Shown here one piece after another: positions 16,239-25,285 of a DNA stretch of 64,000 nt (position 1 is its first letter; every line of letters begins with the position of its first letter). The notes beneath the pieces are model-generated. The model was given only the letters and a program-made list of their open reading frames with translations. It searched no databases and was not told the origin of the DNA. Made by a program: the position numbers and the translations under genes. Location of the stretch: contig NZ_RRCN01000001.1 of the NCBI RefSeq assembly GCF_003863965.1, positions 1,495,571 through 1,559,570 on the forward strand. The letters run 5' to 3'. The DNA is from Paenibacillus oralis. Lineage in GTDB: Bacteria; Bacillota; Bacilli; Paenibacillales; Paenibacillaceae.

Positions 16239-17201
16239 TTACATCACTTCGAAATAATAAAATTGACCTTTGGAATTAAATTTCCCTGTTACCTGGGGAG
16301 CGCCCTTTTTAGTAAACACTACGGTATCTTCATTGCCTTCAACTTTTTCAGCGGTATATCCCGACAGATTCAGGCTCATGATCGATTTCGCTTGCTTGGC
16401 GGCTGTTTTCAGCAGTTGATCCACAGTATAGCTTTTGATCTTGTTTTCGATAGCCTCCCTATCTTTGGTGTCTTTTTTATGAAGTTGATCGGACAGTGCC
16501 AGCGCGTTGACGGTCATGATTCGGTTGGTTCCTTGCTCGACATCAATCCAAGCGTTTCCCTTGTCTGTCGTGTAGGCCAAATTATAAACCGGCTTTTGAT
16601 TCGGTCTTATCGTCATTCCGCTCACGCTGCGGGCTTTCTTTTTTAGTCCGCCGATTTTGGCAAGGGCCGCGTCCGCCGCCGCCTTGGCCGGCTGAGGGAC
16701 ATCCTTATCTTTAACGTCTATGGTGCTGTACTCCAGCTTTCCGTTTTTAAGGAAAATGGTTCCGGCATCGTTGCCTGCGTTTACTTTCAGCCCCTCTGAA
16801 CCCATGTAGTTAACGATAACCAGGTCAAGCTCCTGGTTGTTTTTCGGGAAAGCCTTTTTCCATGCATCTTTCAGTTCTTTCTTAAACTTTTCGTTTTGCA
16901 GGTCCTTGTATTTGAATTGGGCCGAGATGAAATTAACGGTTCCTTCAGTGTCCACGATCACCTGGCTGTACGACTGTCCCTCGATCTCAAACTCCACATC
17001 GTTTCCGAAAGCTTTGGCTTTCGAGAACGAGTAGGTATTCCCCGTGATCTCTTTCAGCTTGTTCTGCGCAGCTTCGATTAAAGCTTGATCCACGTTCTCG
17101 ATAGTCACGGCCGAGGCGGCATGGGCAGAAGCGTCCGGCAAACCGCTCACCAGCATGGCGGCCAGTGCAACGGAGCCGATTATTTTGTAAATTTTGTTCA
17201 T
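16239..17201 (-). CDS. Secreted hypothetical protein, PepSY-like
   Basis: 320 residues. A clear Sec signal peptide (KIIGSVALAAMLVSGL ... AHAAS) is followed by about 290 residues of repeated alpha-beta-beta units, e.g. YSFSKAKAFGNDVEFEIEG, then IVDTEGTVNFISAQ, and later TDKGNAWIDVEQGTNRIMTVNAL, in the manner of PepSY/YcdB domains. No catalytic motif is visible. PepSY domains are thought to inhibit or chaperone secreted peptidases; that role is inference. ATG 17201 follows GGAGG. A 30-codon remnant with a similar C-terminal motif (KGQFY) lies at 62011-62100. Confidence 0.7.
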   Translation of the reverse strand: MNKIYKIIGSVALAAMLVSGLPDASAHAASAVTIENVDQALIEAAQNKLKEITGNTYSFSKAKAFGNDVEFEIEGQSYSQVIVDTEGTVNFISAQFKYKDLQNEKFKKELKDAWKKAFPKNNQELDLVIVNYMGSEGLKVNAGNDAGTIFLKNGKLEYSTIDVKDKDVPQPAKAAADAALAKIGGLKKKARSVSGMTIRPNQKPVYNLAYTTDKGNAWIDVEQGTNRIMTVNALALSDQLHKKDTKDREAIENKIKSYTVDQLLKTAAKQAKSIMSLNLSGYTAEKVEGNEDTVVFTKKGAPQVTGKFNSKGQFYYFEVM

Positions 17202-17361
17202 TGGTGTTATCCTCCCTGATCCTTAATCTGTTCACTTATATAACAAGTAAAGATAGGCTATTTGTGACAAGGGCACAAAAAAAACGCCTGACGGCGTCCT
17301 TTGTGATTCTGACTTCTACTTTGGAGCGATTGGAGGCTCTTCCTAAACTTTGGACGCTGCT

Positions 17362-17546
17362 CTAACGGACACCAGCGACCTTATTCGCCCATTTCCCGGA
17401 TATTTCCCAGGCTAACGGACACAGGCGGCCCTATTTCGCTCTAAACCCGTTCATCCAGGCCGATTTGAGGTAAATAAGGTCTTCTGTGTCCGTTACATTT
17501 TGCAAACCTCCGTTTTTTCGAGAATAACGGCTCTGGTGTCCCTTAG
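17362..17546. repeat. Four-armed intergenic palindrome, copy A
   Basis: Two direct arms start CTAACGGACAC at 17362 and 17412 (50 nt apart). Two inverted arms, ending TGTCCGTTA (17472-17495) and TGTCCCTTAG (17523-17546), follow 51 nt apart. Arms 1/4 and 2/3 can pair to a long imperfect hairpin. Total length 185 bp. It lies between the starts and ends of two minus-strand genes; no coding sequence is credible inside. Confidence 0.75.
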
Positions 17547-17718
17547 CCCCCTCCAGGTCCTCTTCTCCTCCCCTCTCTACCTGCGTATCGCCCTCTACCT
17601 TGCCCGATATTTTATAAAATTCTATAATGTCAAAAAAGCTGCTCCATCGAGCGGCGGCGTTATTCAAATGAGCCGAACCCGAGCCCATATGGAGGAATCC
17701 AGCCAAGGCTGCAATCCC

Positions 17719-17750
17719 AAAAAAAGCACAAGGCCGCCTATAAAGGCGGC
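17719..17750 (-). terminator. Rho-independent terminator of the SMI1/KNR4 gene
   Basis: On the minus strand GCCGCC TTTATA GGCGGC is followed a few nt later by seven T. It lies about 45 nt after the stop at 17794. Confidence 0.65.
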
Positions 17751-17793
17751 TCTGTCGTTCATTTCCTTTTCTCGGGGCAAAATGAATTTACGC

Positions 17794-18834
17794 TTAAACC
17801 TCACTCACCAGACCGCGAATAAAAGCTTCAAAGCTCGGGGTAAGTTTAGTCACTTTGAACCGGTTCCCCTTATCGACATGTACAACCTCTGGTTCGCCAT
17901 CGTTTCCGGACTCGCGGTAGTCCAGCATGACCACCCCGGACTCTGCCGGACACTCGCCGATAATCACGCCAAACTCGGGATAACCCTCGTTGTCAATGCG
18001 AAACCGGCTGCCCGCCGTCCCACACAAGGAATGCTTCTTCTCTCTGCCAATGCCCAAAATGCCCGTAATCTCTATATTACCCTTAGTTCCCCCGCTTGCT
18101 TCCCCTAAAGGGAAAAACCGGTTCCGCGGGACGCCGCCGTTATGTATTTTCATCATTTGAACATAAAAAGCAGGCAGCTTGAAGACCAGTTCCTCTTCCA
18201 CGGAAGCAATCAGCTCGTCGCTGGGCGGTGCGGATACATACTTCTCTGTGTCCAAGGTGCTATCGTCCCAAAAATTCGCCAAGTCCAAATCGCCGTTCAC
18301 TCCGGTATGAGCGTAAACGCCGGGACCACCGGGGCCGCCTTCAGCACTCGTATCGGCTCGTCCAGCACCGCGAATACCGGCACCGCTTCCCCGATCGCTA
18401 TCGCCGTCCGTATCAACATCCGCCCCAGTTGAAGCCCCAGCTTCGCTCCGGTCACCATCTCCCGGATCGCCGGACTCCTCCGCAAGTTTCTCCCGGATCC
18501 AACCCAGGAACTCCAGCGTGTCTTCATCCCCGGGGTCCAACCGGTCGGCGGCTTCGAAGGCTTTTAAGGCTTCGTCATACCGCTCCAGATAGTAATAGGC
18601 CAGTCCAGCCCGGTAATGCCAAAGCGGGTCCTCCTGCCCCTCATCCGCAACGGTCATAAGCTGCTCAACCGCTTCTTCATACCGTTTCAGATTGTTTAAC
18701 GCCCGCCCCAAATGGCTGACTAGCTCATAATCCCTGTCCTCGGCGGGGATCTCCGTAATCGCATTTACGATATTCTCAAACTTATCTTCCTCATGCCACG
18801 TCTCCAATTGCGCCAAAAGATCTTCTCTCAACAC
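17794..18834 (-). CDS. TPR domain plus SMI1/KNR4 (SUKH) protein
   Basis: 346 residues in three parts. Residues ~1-115 are TPR-like helical hairpins (LGRALNNLKRYEEAVEQL, YYYLERYDEALKAFEAADRLDP). Residues ~118-180 are a low-complexity Gly/Asp/Ala/Ser linker. From ~200 a SUKH domain follows, with LIASVEEELVFKLPAFYVQMMKIHNGG, then EITGILGIG and a strand-rich end (VVMLDYRESGNDGEPEVVHVD). SUKH proteins are common as polymorphic-toxin immunity proteins and as adaptor-like cytosolic proteins; no toxin gene is adjacent. Start ATG 18834. The linker is biased towards high GC and may be repeat-expanded. Confidence 0.8.
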   Translation of the reverse strand: MLREDLLAQLETWHEEDKFENIVNAITEIPAEDRDYELVSHLGRALNNLKRYEEAVEQLMTVADEGQEDPLWHYRAGLAYYYLERYDEALKAFEAADRLDPGDEDTLEFLGWIREKLAEESGDPGDGDRSEAGASTGADVDTDGDSDRGSGAGIRGAGRADTSAEGGPGGPGVYAHTGVNGDLDLANFWDDSTLDTEKYVSAPPSDELIASVEEELVFKLPAFYVQMMKIHNGGVPRNRFFPLGEASGGTKGNIEITGILGIGREKKHSLCGTAGSRFRIDNEGYPEFGVIIGECPAESGVVMLDYRESGNDGEPEVVHVDKGNRFKVTKLTPSFEAFIRGLVSEV

Positions 18835-18911
18835 GAATTCCTCCTACGCGAATGCCTTTTTCAAATTATACCATTCCGAGAGGAGCGTTCACCAGCGCGG
18901 CACCTCTTACT

Positions 18912-18967
18912 GATTATCTCTTTCCGGTCATCTCCTTCTGGTCATCTCTTTCCTGTCATCTCTTTCC
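18912..18967. repeat. 14-bp tandem repeat, four units
   Basis: Four consecutive units of the form GGTCATCTCTTTCC with minor changes lie just upstream of the SMI1 gene. Such arrays vary in length by slippage. Confidence 0.7.
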
Positions 18968-18998
18968 GATCACGGGAGGTCAGAAATATTCCGCGAAA

Positions 18999-19183
18999 TG
19001 CAAAAGTGCAGGCGATTTTTGTCGAAACCCTCTGTAAAAGGCAGCTCAAATGTAAAAGTGCAGTTCATATTCAGCCATACCCCCCCCATATTTTTCCATA
19101 AACACCCTAACCAACTGCACTTTTGCAGGCCAATCGCCTCGGAAAGGGAAAATCGCCGAAATGAGATGTACTTTTGCAGTTGG
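18999..19183. repeat. Four-armed intergenic palindrome, copy B
   Basis: Direct arms with TGCAAAAGTGCAG (18999) and TGTAAAAGTGCAG (19051) are 52 nt apart. Inverted arms with CTGCACTTTTGCA (19115) and TGTACTTTTGCAG (19167) follow, also 52 nt apart. Span 185 bp. The arm sequence is unrelated to copies A and C but the architecture is the same. Confidence 0.65.
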
Positions 19184-19262
19184 CCGACCAAAGAGGCCTT
19201 CTATAAATAGAGAGAGTCCGAAATAGGGAGCCTGAAACGGGGAGTCCGACTGCGCCCCTATA

Positions 19263-20093
19263 TTACACTCTAGCCTTCGCCCGGCTTTCCCGCACAAACC
19301 GCGCGGCGGCAGCGCATTGCTCCTCCGTCACCTGCTCCAGCGTGACAAACCCGTGCGGCTTGTGCTGCTCCAGCAGCTGCCAGAAGAGCGGATAGTCAAG
19401 CTCTCCCAGCCCCGCGGCCGTGACCGTTAACCCGCCGCCGTCCGCCTCTCGCTTCACGTCCTTGGCATGGGCGCTGACGATCCGCGAACCGAACAGCTCG
19501 AAGGCCGTGCGGATAATTTCGTCGTGCCGGTCAAAGTTGGAAGCGTTTAACATATTGCACGGATCCAGCAGCACGCCCACGCATGAGGACGGGAACCGCT
19601 CGATGGTTTCGGCCATCGTTTCGGGGGAGTCGATCAAATGGCCCTGCGCGGCCTCCAAACCGATCGTGACACCCCAACGTTCCGCTTCTTCCACCAGCTC
19701 CTCCAGCGCCTGATTAAGCCGTTCCCAATACTTAGGCAAATTGCTGCGGTCCGCGGGCACTCCCACCTCGGTTGCGACGATCGGCGCCCCGAAATGCCGC
19801 GCATTCCGCAAATGCTCCTTAAACCGGTCTACATTATGCCGGAAGCTCTCGTCATCCAGCTCGATCAAGCTGGCGTAGCAGCCGAGCACGGCGATCCGCA
19901 CACGGTTGTCCGCAAACGCGCCTCCCACTTCGTTAGCCAAACCCGGGCTGATTTTACCCAGCGAAAAGTCAACGTCCGCAATCGCTTTGGACAACGCCAG
20001 CTGCACATAAGGAAAATGGTATTCGGCCAACTTCGCGGCCAACTCCTTAAAAGGCTGCTTTCCCAGCAAATGCGCTAAAATTCCGACGGACAT
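19263..20093 (-). CDS. Sugar phosphate isomerase/epimerase-like TIM-barrel protein
   Basis: 276 residues of the xylose isomerase-like (AP endonuclease 2) superfamily. Metal and substrate positions appear in the expected order: IGLEAAQGHL (Glu on strand 5), GVLLDPCNML (Asp), IVSAHAKDVK (His/Asp), and LEQV near the end (last Glu). Members isomerise or epimerise sugars, or act in inositol and hydroxypyruvate metabolism; the substrate cannot be read here. ATG 20093 has AAAGGAGGAG upstream. It stands alone, between repeat B and the cellulase terminator. Confidence 0.8.
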   Translation of the reverse strand: MSVGILAHLLGKQPFKELAAKLAEYHFPYVQLALSKAIADVDFSLGKISPGLANEVGGAFADNRVRIAVLGCYASLIELDDESFRHNVDRFKEHLRNARHFGAPIVATEVGVPADRSNLPKYWERLNQALEELVEEAERWGVTIGLEAAQGHLIDSPETMAETIERFPSSCVGVLLDPCNMLNASNFDRHDEIIRTAFELFGSRIVSAHAKDVKREADGGGLTVTAAGLGELDYPLFWQLLEQHKPHGFVTLEQVTEEQCAAAARFVRESRAKARV

Positions 20094-20206
20094 ACGCTTC
20101 TCCTCCTTTGTTTTTTCACCATCAGGAATGAATTCTCATTTCTTCCAGTTCGCCATTTCCGGGTGTATTCCTGCCACGGTAGAAGTTAATTACGAAACGA
20201 CGGAAA

Positions 20207-20233
20207 GACCCGAGCCGTTTTAGGGCCCGGGCC
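20207..20233 (-). terminator. Terminator of the GH6 cellulase gene
   Basis: On the minus strand GGCCCGGGCC, a 7-nt loop and GGCTCGGGTC form a 10-bp stem with G-T pairs, then TTT. It lies ~135 nt after the cellulase stop; the rest of 20094-20366 holds no gene. Confidence 0.5.
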
Positions 20234-20366
20234 ATTTATTCCTAAGCAAAATTCAAATACTTCACCACAGGTACAACGCTGCGCAAAGCACCAACGCTTC
20301 ATCACGGAGGAGCGTCTTTTAAAAGTTTTCAGGCACACTCCGGCTGTTTAGCGCTTAAGCTTGCCA

Positions 20367-23036
20367 TCATACCCCCGGTTCGATCCCCCACACCAGCTCT
20401 CCGTTTTGGAAAAGCGTCACTTTTTCCCAGTTTGCGAACGATGTTTGGGTTGCATTATAAGAGTAATCATCGGTTTCGTCAAAGTTGGTCCAGCTTGATT
20501 TAGCCGCCCGAACCTGGATATCCCCGGATTGTCCTCCCGGAGCGATCGAGCCCGCACCGCTGGTGAAACCAACCTCCATATAACTGTCCGTGAAGGTTAC
20601 CACTACGTTAGAGGAGCCGACTTGGGCCCAGTCGACCCAGGCTTGCATGGCATCGCTGCCCTCTTTAGTGAAATAGTAGCGGAGCTTCACATCGCTCAGC
20701 TTAACGGCGGTCGAACCATTGTTTTTGATGTTGAATTGAGGACGGATTTGGTTGTCGGTAGCGCTGGAATCACCGTTGCGGTATTGTGCAACCAAATCGC
20801 CTTTAGGCAATTCCCGGGGAGCTGCGCTGACCGCATTGGAGTCCGAGCTCTCTCCCGATTTATTGTTGGCGCTCACGACATAGTAGTACGTGTTGCCATT
20901 CTCCACGTCGCTATCCGTAAAAGAGGTTCCCGTCACGGAATCCGCGATCGTATCAAATGGACCTTGAGCGCTATCCGCACGCTTCACATTATAGCTCTCT
21001 GCGCCTCTCACCGCGTTCCAGCTCAGCTTCACCTCCGCGCTGCCGGCCGTTGCTTTCAGACCCGCAGGCGCATCCGGAGCCGGTTCTGCGGCAGGAGTCG
21101 CGCTGACCACGGTAGATTCAGGACTTACTCCGGCGCCGTTTGTAGCGCTGATGACGTAGTAATAAGTAGTGCCGTTAATCACATTCGTATCCGTATAGAC
21201 GGTCCCCGTTACGGTCTCGGCGATAGGCTCAAACGGCCCCGCCGCGTCAACCGCACGCTTCACGGTGTAACTATCGGCTCCGCCCACGGCATTCCAGTTC
21301 AACTTCACCTGCACGTCCCCCGCTTTTGCGGTCACCTTCGCAGGAGCGGACGGTACCGTAGGAACGGATTTGCCGTAGCCCGTCGTTACGACGACCTGTA
21401 CGGCGGAATCCACACTCTCACCGGCTTTGTTAACGGCGCTGACAACATAGTAGTAAGTAGTGTCACTCTTCACGCTTGCGTCCGTGTAGGTTAAGCCCTT
21501 CACTTCGGAGGCGATAACCGTAAACGGACCTTCCGCGCTTGTCGCGCGTTTTACGTTATAACTTTTCGCGCCTTCCGCCTTCGACCAGTTCAGCGTTACC
21601 GCGGCCGTCAGGCTATCCGGAGCTACCGGAGGCGTATCTTGATTGCCGCCGTTGTCGGACAGCGGAATAGCCGGATAAGCGTTTTGTACAAGCTCTACAA
21701 ACTGTTCATGGAACCAGTGACCCGACAGCGGAGCGTTCGGCAGAGCCCCGGTCAACGTACCGTCGGCTGTCGTGTAAGTCGGATCGCACATCCGGTCAAA
21801 GCCTTTGCCTTCATCATTCGGGATTAGGGTGCTCGAACCGTCCGAATCTCCAGGCGGCTTCACCCATACTAACGCATCGACATGCGGATAAGCTTGCGGA
21901 GCGGCTTCCGGCGGCATGCCCATCCCTGCGCCCGCCGCATTACACCAGTTACCGCGATGCAGACGCTTATCGATACGTCCGGAATTTACATAAGTATTGA
22001 TATCCGAGCCGGATGCTCCGGTCGGCCGGTCAGGTCCGCCCCATCCGTTACGCGAGGTATCGATCAGGAAACCGATGTCGGACGGCCAGCCCTTGGCCAC
22101 AAAGCCGGAGTACAGGGCCGCCGTAAAGTCGGCCTCATCGAAGTACGGATTCCATTCATAGTATTTAGCCGCGCGAATCGGCTGTCCGTTAATCTGCAAA
22201 TTCGAGTTCGGCAAGTTTGGTTCTTCCAAAGGCGTGGTGTTGGCCGTATTGGTGACGAAACCGTCAACGCTGGAGAAACCGCCTTTGGTTCCCTTAACTA
22301 CGGAAGTATACAGGTCGACCGCAGGCTGGAGGTTGGAATCCCATCCGAGCCAGCCGGAGTGCCCGATATCCAGATATTTGTAGACGTTCGGGATATCATG
22401 CAATTGGTCCAGCGCATAACGGATCCCGTCGCGGTAAATATTGCTGGAATTTGCCGCCGCACAAGCCGGGGTGCTCAAGTTCGTCACCAGGTTAGGCAGC
22501 GAGTCAGGTTCGATCACGGTGACGATACGGATATCTTCATACTTCGGATTGGAGAAAATATCCGCGATTACATCGATATATTCCGTCTTATATCTTTCAA
22601 ATGCAGCTTGCGTGAGCGGCAGTTCGCCGTTGGAAGCCAGGGCGTGACAGTCGCGTCCCGGCATATCGTAGATGACGAAACTGGCCGTGATCGGCGTGTC
22701 ACCCTGTTTTTGCGCCAGGGCGTTATCCAGATGTTCTTCCAGGCTGAGGCGTCCGTCACCGCCCTCGATCGCCGAAATGCGGTCGAGCCAGACGGCCGTC
22801 GGATACGATTTGACGGTCTCCATCTTCGCCGCCAATTCATCGTCGGTCACCTGCGCAATCGACGTGTCGACAAAGTCCGCGTAATCCGGATTAATGTAAG
22901 CCGTGGCGCCGACAAACGGGTTGTCCACATGTCCGGAGTCCGCCGCCGAAGCCGGCAAAGCTGCCGGAACGGTTAATGCTGTAATCATACTAGCCATGAA
23001 GAGGGTCTTCATTTTGGCGAAAAGCTTTTTATTCAT
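20367..23036 (-). CDS. Secreted GH6 cellulase (cellobiohydrolase-type) with three FN3 and CBM3
   Basis: 889 residues. The Sec signal peptide ends near ALPASAADS. Residues ~40-455 are a GH6 catalytic domain: FVIYDMPGRDCHA (catalytic acid Asp region), VTVIEPDSLPN, YLDIGHSGWLGW, FLIDTSRNGWGG and WVKPPGDSDG. Large loop insertions fit an exo-acting enzyme. Three fibronectin type III repeats (~470-745) each carry an LNWxxxxGAxSYxVKRA core. A family 3 cellulose-binding module closes the protein (KLRYYFTKEG, WAQVGSSNVVVTF, GELVWGIEPG). ATG 23036 follows AAGGGAG. It releases cellobiose from crystalline cellulose outside the cell, and would cooperate with the GH10 xylanase at 36.5 kb, which shares FN3 and CBM3 modules. 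Confidence 0.95.
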   Translation of the reverse strand: MNKKLFAKMKTLFMASMITALTVPAALPASAADSGHVDNPFVGATAYINPDYADFVDTSIAQVTDDELAAKMETVKSYPTAVWLDRISAIEGGDGRLSLEEHLDNALAQKQGDTPITASFVIYDMPGRDCHALASNGELPLTQAAFERYKTEYIDVIADIFSNPKYEDIRIVTVIEPDSLPNLVTNLSTPACAAANSSNIYRDGIRYALDQLHDIPNVYKYLDIGHSGWLGWDSNLQPAVDLYTSVVKGTKGGFSSVDGFVTNTANTTPLEEPNLPNSNLQINGQPIRAAKYYEWNPYFDEADFTAALYSGFVAKGWPSDIGFLIDTSRNGWGGPDRPTGASGSDINTYVNSGRIDKRLHRGNWCNAAGAGMGMPPEAAPQAYPHVDALVWVKPPGDSDGSSTLIPNDEGKGFDRMCDPTYTTADGTLTGALPNAPLSGHWFHEQFVELVQNAYPAIPLSDNGGNQDTPPVAPDSLTAAVTLNWSKAEGAKSYNVKRATSAEGPFTVIASEVKGLTYTDASVKSDTTYYYVVSAVNKAGESVDSAVQVVVTTGYGKSVPTVPSAPAKVTAKAGDVQVKLNWNAVGGADSYTVKRAVDAAGPFEPIAETVTGTVYTDTNVINGTTYYYVISATNGAGVSPESTVVSATPAAEPAPDAPAGLKATAGSAEVKLSWNAVRGAESYNVKRADSAQGPFDTIADSVTGTSFTDSDVENGNTYYYVVSANNKSGESSDSNAVSAAPRELPKGDLVAQYRNGDSSATDNQIRPQFNIKNNGSTAVKLSDVKLRYYFTKEGSDAMQAWVDWAQVGSSNVVVTFTDSYMEVGFTSGAGSIAPGGQSGDIQVRAAKSSWTNFDETDDYSYNATQTSFANWEKVTLFQNGELVWGIEPGV

Positions 23037-23540
23037 TTATTTTACTCCCTTCGTTGTTTCGGCAATTTCTGCAAATTCGAACTTTTCTAACAAAAATTGT
23101 ATGAATATAACTATAAAATCTTATCGTTGGTTGGCGCTTCAGCTTCCTCGGTAAGCCGCAAGCGACAGCCTTTAACAGTTCATCATTCACGCTCCTCTTC
23201 CTAGCATTTGGGTTGGAAAACGATAGAAAAAGAGAATTACAGCCGCCAGGCAGCTCGGCAGCCAGAATTCCCCCTGTCCCTTGGCCGACTCGTTCCCCGT
23301 ATTTTCCGCATCGTTCAGCCATCCGATATTCACCTTTTATACATCCCCTCCCGCTGAGAGATTAGTAGTTTTTGGGCGTTATTAAGAAACGCTTGCAAAC
23401 TAGTTTCATCGTATACATAAGAGGAATAATTTGTCAATCAAAATAATTACTCTATTTTCCATCGAATCTTATATACTGGTTTTATCCCAATATTTTACAT
23501 TCATTTTACAATTGATATGTTCCTCCGCCCCGTTTTGACA
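23037..23540. other. Gene-free 500-bp region upstream of the cellulase
   Basis: AT-rich leader and promoter region of the cellulase gene. No ORF with a ribosome site and no known RNA motif was found. A CTGAGAG string at 23353-23359 recalls TPP elements, but the remaining conserved parts are absent. Confidence 0.4.
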
Positions 23541-23577
23541 AAAAATACCCGCCCCCAGTTGATAGAGGCAGGCATTT
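23541..23577 (-). terminator. Terminator of the DUF1989 operon
   Basis: On the minus strand AAATGCCTGCCTC and GGGGGCGGGTATTT pair (with G-T pairs) across a ~10-nt loop and end in a run of T, 50 nt after the stop at 23628. Confidence 0.75.
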
Positions 23578-23627
23578 GCTCGACTGCTTGTCGTAAAATT
23601 CTCCCGATTCTATTGAATATCCGGCTT

Positions 23628-24284
23628 CTACTCGTTCCAGATCAACACGCGGATAGGCGTCGGATTGTAGGCGTTGCACGGATTGTTGAGCTGCGGGCAA
23701 TTGCTGATCAGCACCATGGAACGGCAGCTCGACTGAACTTCCACATAGCAGCCCGGCCCCGATACGCCGTCTTCGAAGGTCAGTCCGCCTTCCGGCGTAA
23801 CCGGCACGTTCATAAAAAAGTTGATATTCGGCGACAAATCGCGTTTTCCGTACAAATGGCCCTCCGGGTGCTTCGACAGCTCCAGCATAAACGTATCGCG
23901 GCAGTTGTGCATGTAGCCTTTTTCATGCGCGTAGCGGACCGTATTGCTTTGGGACGAGCATGCCCCGCCCAGCGTATCGTGACGGCCGCACGTATCGGCG
24001 ACGATCCGGGCCAGTTCCTTGCCCGATTCGGCAAGCAGCGCGGAGCCCGTTGTCAGGTAAATGTTGTTCTGCGCATGAATCGTCCGCACGGCGCTATAAT
24101 GATCCTCAGGATTGTCGGCATCGTAAAGCAATGTATCCGCCGCCTGATTCCCCTCCAGATCCACGATGCGCAGCACCTGCCCCGGCCCAAGCTCATGCAT
24201 CCAGCCTTGGCCCGCCGGAATGACCTCGTCATAAACCGCCGTCTCGGCCACCCGAGGACTTTCCACCCGATAAAATGCCTTCAT
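23628..24284 (-). CDS. DUF1989 protein, urea carboxylase-associated UAAP2 type (carboxyguanidine deiminase subunit)
   Basis: 218 residues with the family landmarks [68 protein letters not shown] and a closing [15 protein letters not shown]. These match the UAAP2 half of the DUF1989 pair. Such pairs (CgdAB) have been shown in other bacteria to deiminate carboxyguanidine to allophanate in guanidine catabolism; Cys and His residues likely bind a metal. It is the second gene of a two-gene operon, 30 nt after UAAP1, with GGGAGG before the ATG. The operon is led by a guanidine-I riboswitch. Confidence 0.9.
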   Translation of the reverse strand: MKAFYRVESPRVAETAVYDEVIPAGQGWMHELGPGQVLRIVDLEGNQAADTLLYDADNPEDHYSAVRTIHAQNNIYLTTGSALLAESGKELARIVADTCGRHDTLGGACSSQSNTVRYAHEKGYMHNCRDTFMLELSKHPEGHLYGKRDLSPNINFFMNVPVTPEGGLTFEDGVSGPGCYVEVQSSCRSMVLISNCPQLNNPCNAYNPTPIRVLIWNE

Positions 24285-24314
24285 ATGTTTAACCTCCCTT
24301 TTCTTTTAGGTCAC

Positions 24315-25031
24315 TCAGCTTTGCAGCGCATAATAGTTCCACGTGTTATCAAAAGCCCGGCGGTTCTCCGGACGGTAGTTAACACACGGGTCCTGCGAAT
24401 CAACCGGCAATCCGGGCAGCACTTCGATCTTGACCGGCACCGACGGGTACGGCTCCCGGGGGTCCAACGGATGGGGCGTATTCGAAAAGATGACGAGGAC
24501 ATCCATTTCCGTACGCAGTGTGACTGCCTGTCCCGCGGCGCAGTGACCTTGGTCGAAGTTCATATTACCTTCCTCGTCGCAGAACACCTTGGAAAACCAG
24601 TTGACCACCGGCGACAAATCCCGGTTGCCAAGCCCGCTGCGGGTAAGCTCCACCGCTAAATTTTCCCGGCCGCTGCGCAGCCATTCGTTGCGCTTCTCCT
24701 GATACCGGCTCAAGCCGTACTTCGCGTCGGTCGATTCCCGCGTGGTATAGCCCCCTAACGGGTCATGCCAACCCAAATCATCCTGAACGATGCTTGCCAG
24801 CACCCGGCCGTTGTCGCTCATAAGCACGTTCCCCTTCGTTAAATGCGCGGTGTGTTGGGCTTTGAGCGTATCCGGCATATTGTACCGTTCGCTCAAATCG
24901 CGGGCGTGGTACATCAGCATTGCAACATTCGCTCCTGCTTCCAAGGCCGTCAGACGAATCAGCTTGCCCCTGCCGATCACTCCGGACCATTTGCCTCCCA
25001 GGTGCATCGTTTCGCTCCAAATCACGTTCAT
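24315..25031 (-). CDS. DUF1989 protein, urea carboxylase-associated UAAP1 type (carboxyguanidine deiminase subunit)
   Basis: 238 residues. Signature segments include GGKWSGVIGRGKLIRLT, GANVAMLMY, ERYNMPDTLKAQHTAHLTKG, DDLGWHDPLGG, NRDLSPVVNWFSKVF and SNTPHPLDP, matching the UAAP1 group that partners UAAP2. ATG 25031 is chosen for its AAGGAG site; an upstream in-frame start at 25088 would reach the riboswitch terminator. It is first in the operon directly downstream of the guanidine-I riboswitch, so guanidine should relieve termination and switch on both subunits. The usual partner, a biotin-dependent guanidine carboxylase, is not in the window. Confidence 0.9.
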   Translation of the reverse strand: MNVIWSETMHLGGKWSGVIGRGKLIRLTALEAGANVAMLMYHARDLSERYNMPDTLKAQHTAHLTKGNVLMSDNGRVLASIVQDDLGWHDPLGGYTTRESTDAKYGLSRYQEKRNEWLRSGRENLAVELTRSGLGNRDLSPVVNWFSKVFCDEEGNMNFDQGHCAAGQAVTLRTEMDVLVIFSNTPHPLDPREPYPSVPVKIEVLPGLPVDSQDPCVNYRPENRRAFDNTWNYYALQS

Positions 25032-25080
25032 GGCTATCCACTCCTTTTTTCCTGGCGGTTCGCGCCGAACTTTCGGAAGG

Positions 25081-25235
25081 TAAAACAAAAGGGAGACATC
25101 TATAAACGCAGCTAGACGCGCGTCCTTACGATATCTCCCAGGTTTTTATCCTTCCGTGTAGCCCCCCCATGCAGGAGACCGTTTACTCTCGGACCAGACT
25201 CTGTTTCCAGACGGAACCCTAGTAAACTGTTGAAC
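25081..25235 (-). promoter_or_regulatory. Guanidine-I (ykkC) riboswitch with overlapping terminator
   Basis: The minus-strand leader contains the ykkC landmarks in order: CTAGGGTTCCG (from 25222), CTGGTCCGAGAG (~25197-25186), CTACACGG (~25160) and AAAACCTGGGAGA (~25147-25134). The GGGAGATATC that closes the aptamer (25139-25130) can instead pair with GATGTCTCCC (25100-25091), which is followed by TTTTGTTTT, giving an intrinsic terminator. Ligand binding would hold the 3' aptamer strand and let transcription continue into the two DUF1989 genes. The class is known. Subtype 2 ykkC RNAs bind other ligands, but the gene context favours guanidine. Confidence 0.9.
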
Positions 25236-25256
25236 TATTTTATTTTATGTTAGATA

Positions 25257-25285
25257 ACATAACAACAAAATTATTTCCTTGTCAA
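25257..25285 (-). promoter_or_regulatory. Promoter of the riboswitch operon
   Basis: On the minus strand TTGACA (25285-25280), 17 nt, TTATGT (25262-25257). A perfect -35 and weaker -10 place the transcript start just before the aptamer. Confidence 0.55.

Noticed and set aside
17431..17706. ORFs within the intergenic region holding repeat A
   Set aside because: They run through the palindromic arms and have no ribosome site.
23335..23365. Possible TPP riboswitch (CTGAGAG string)
   Set aside because: The other conserved TPP parts (ACCTGAT, GGGAAGT-like) are absent, and the orientation does not fit a thiamine gene.
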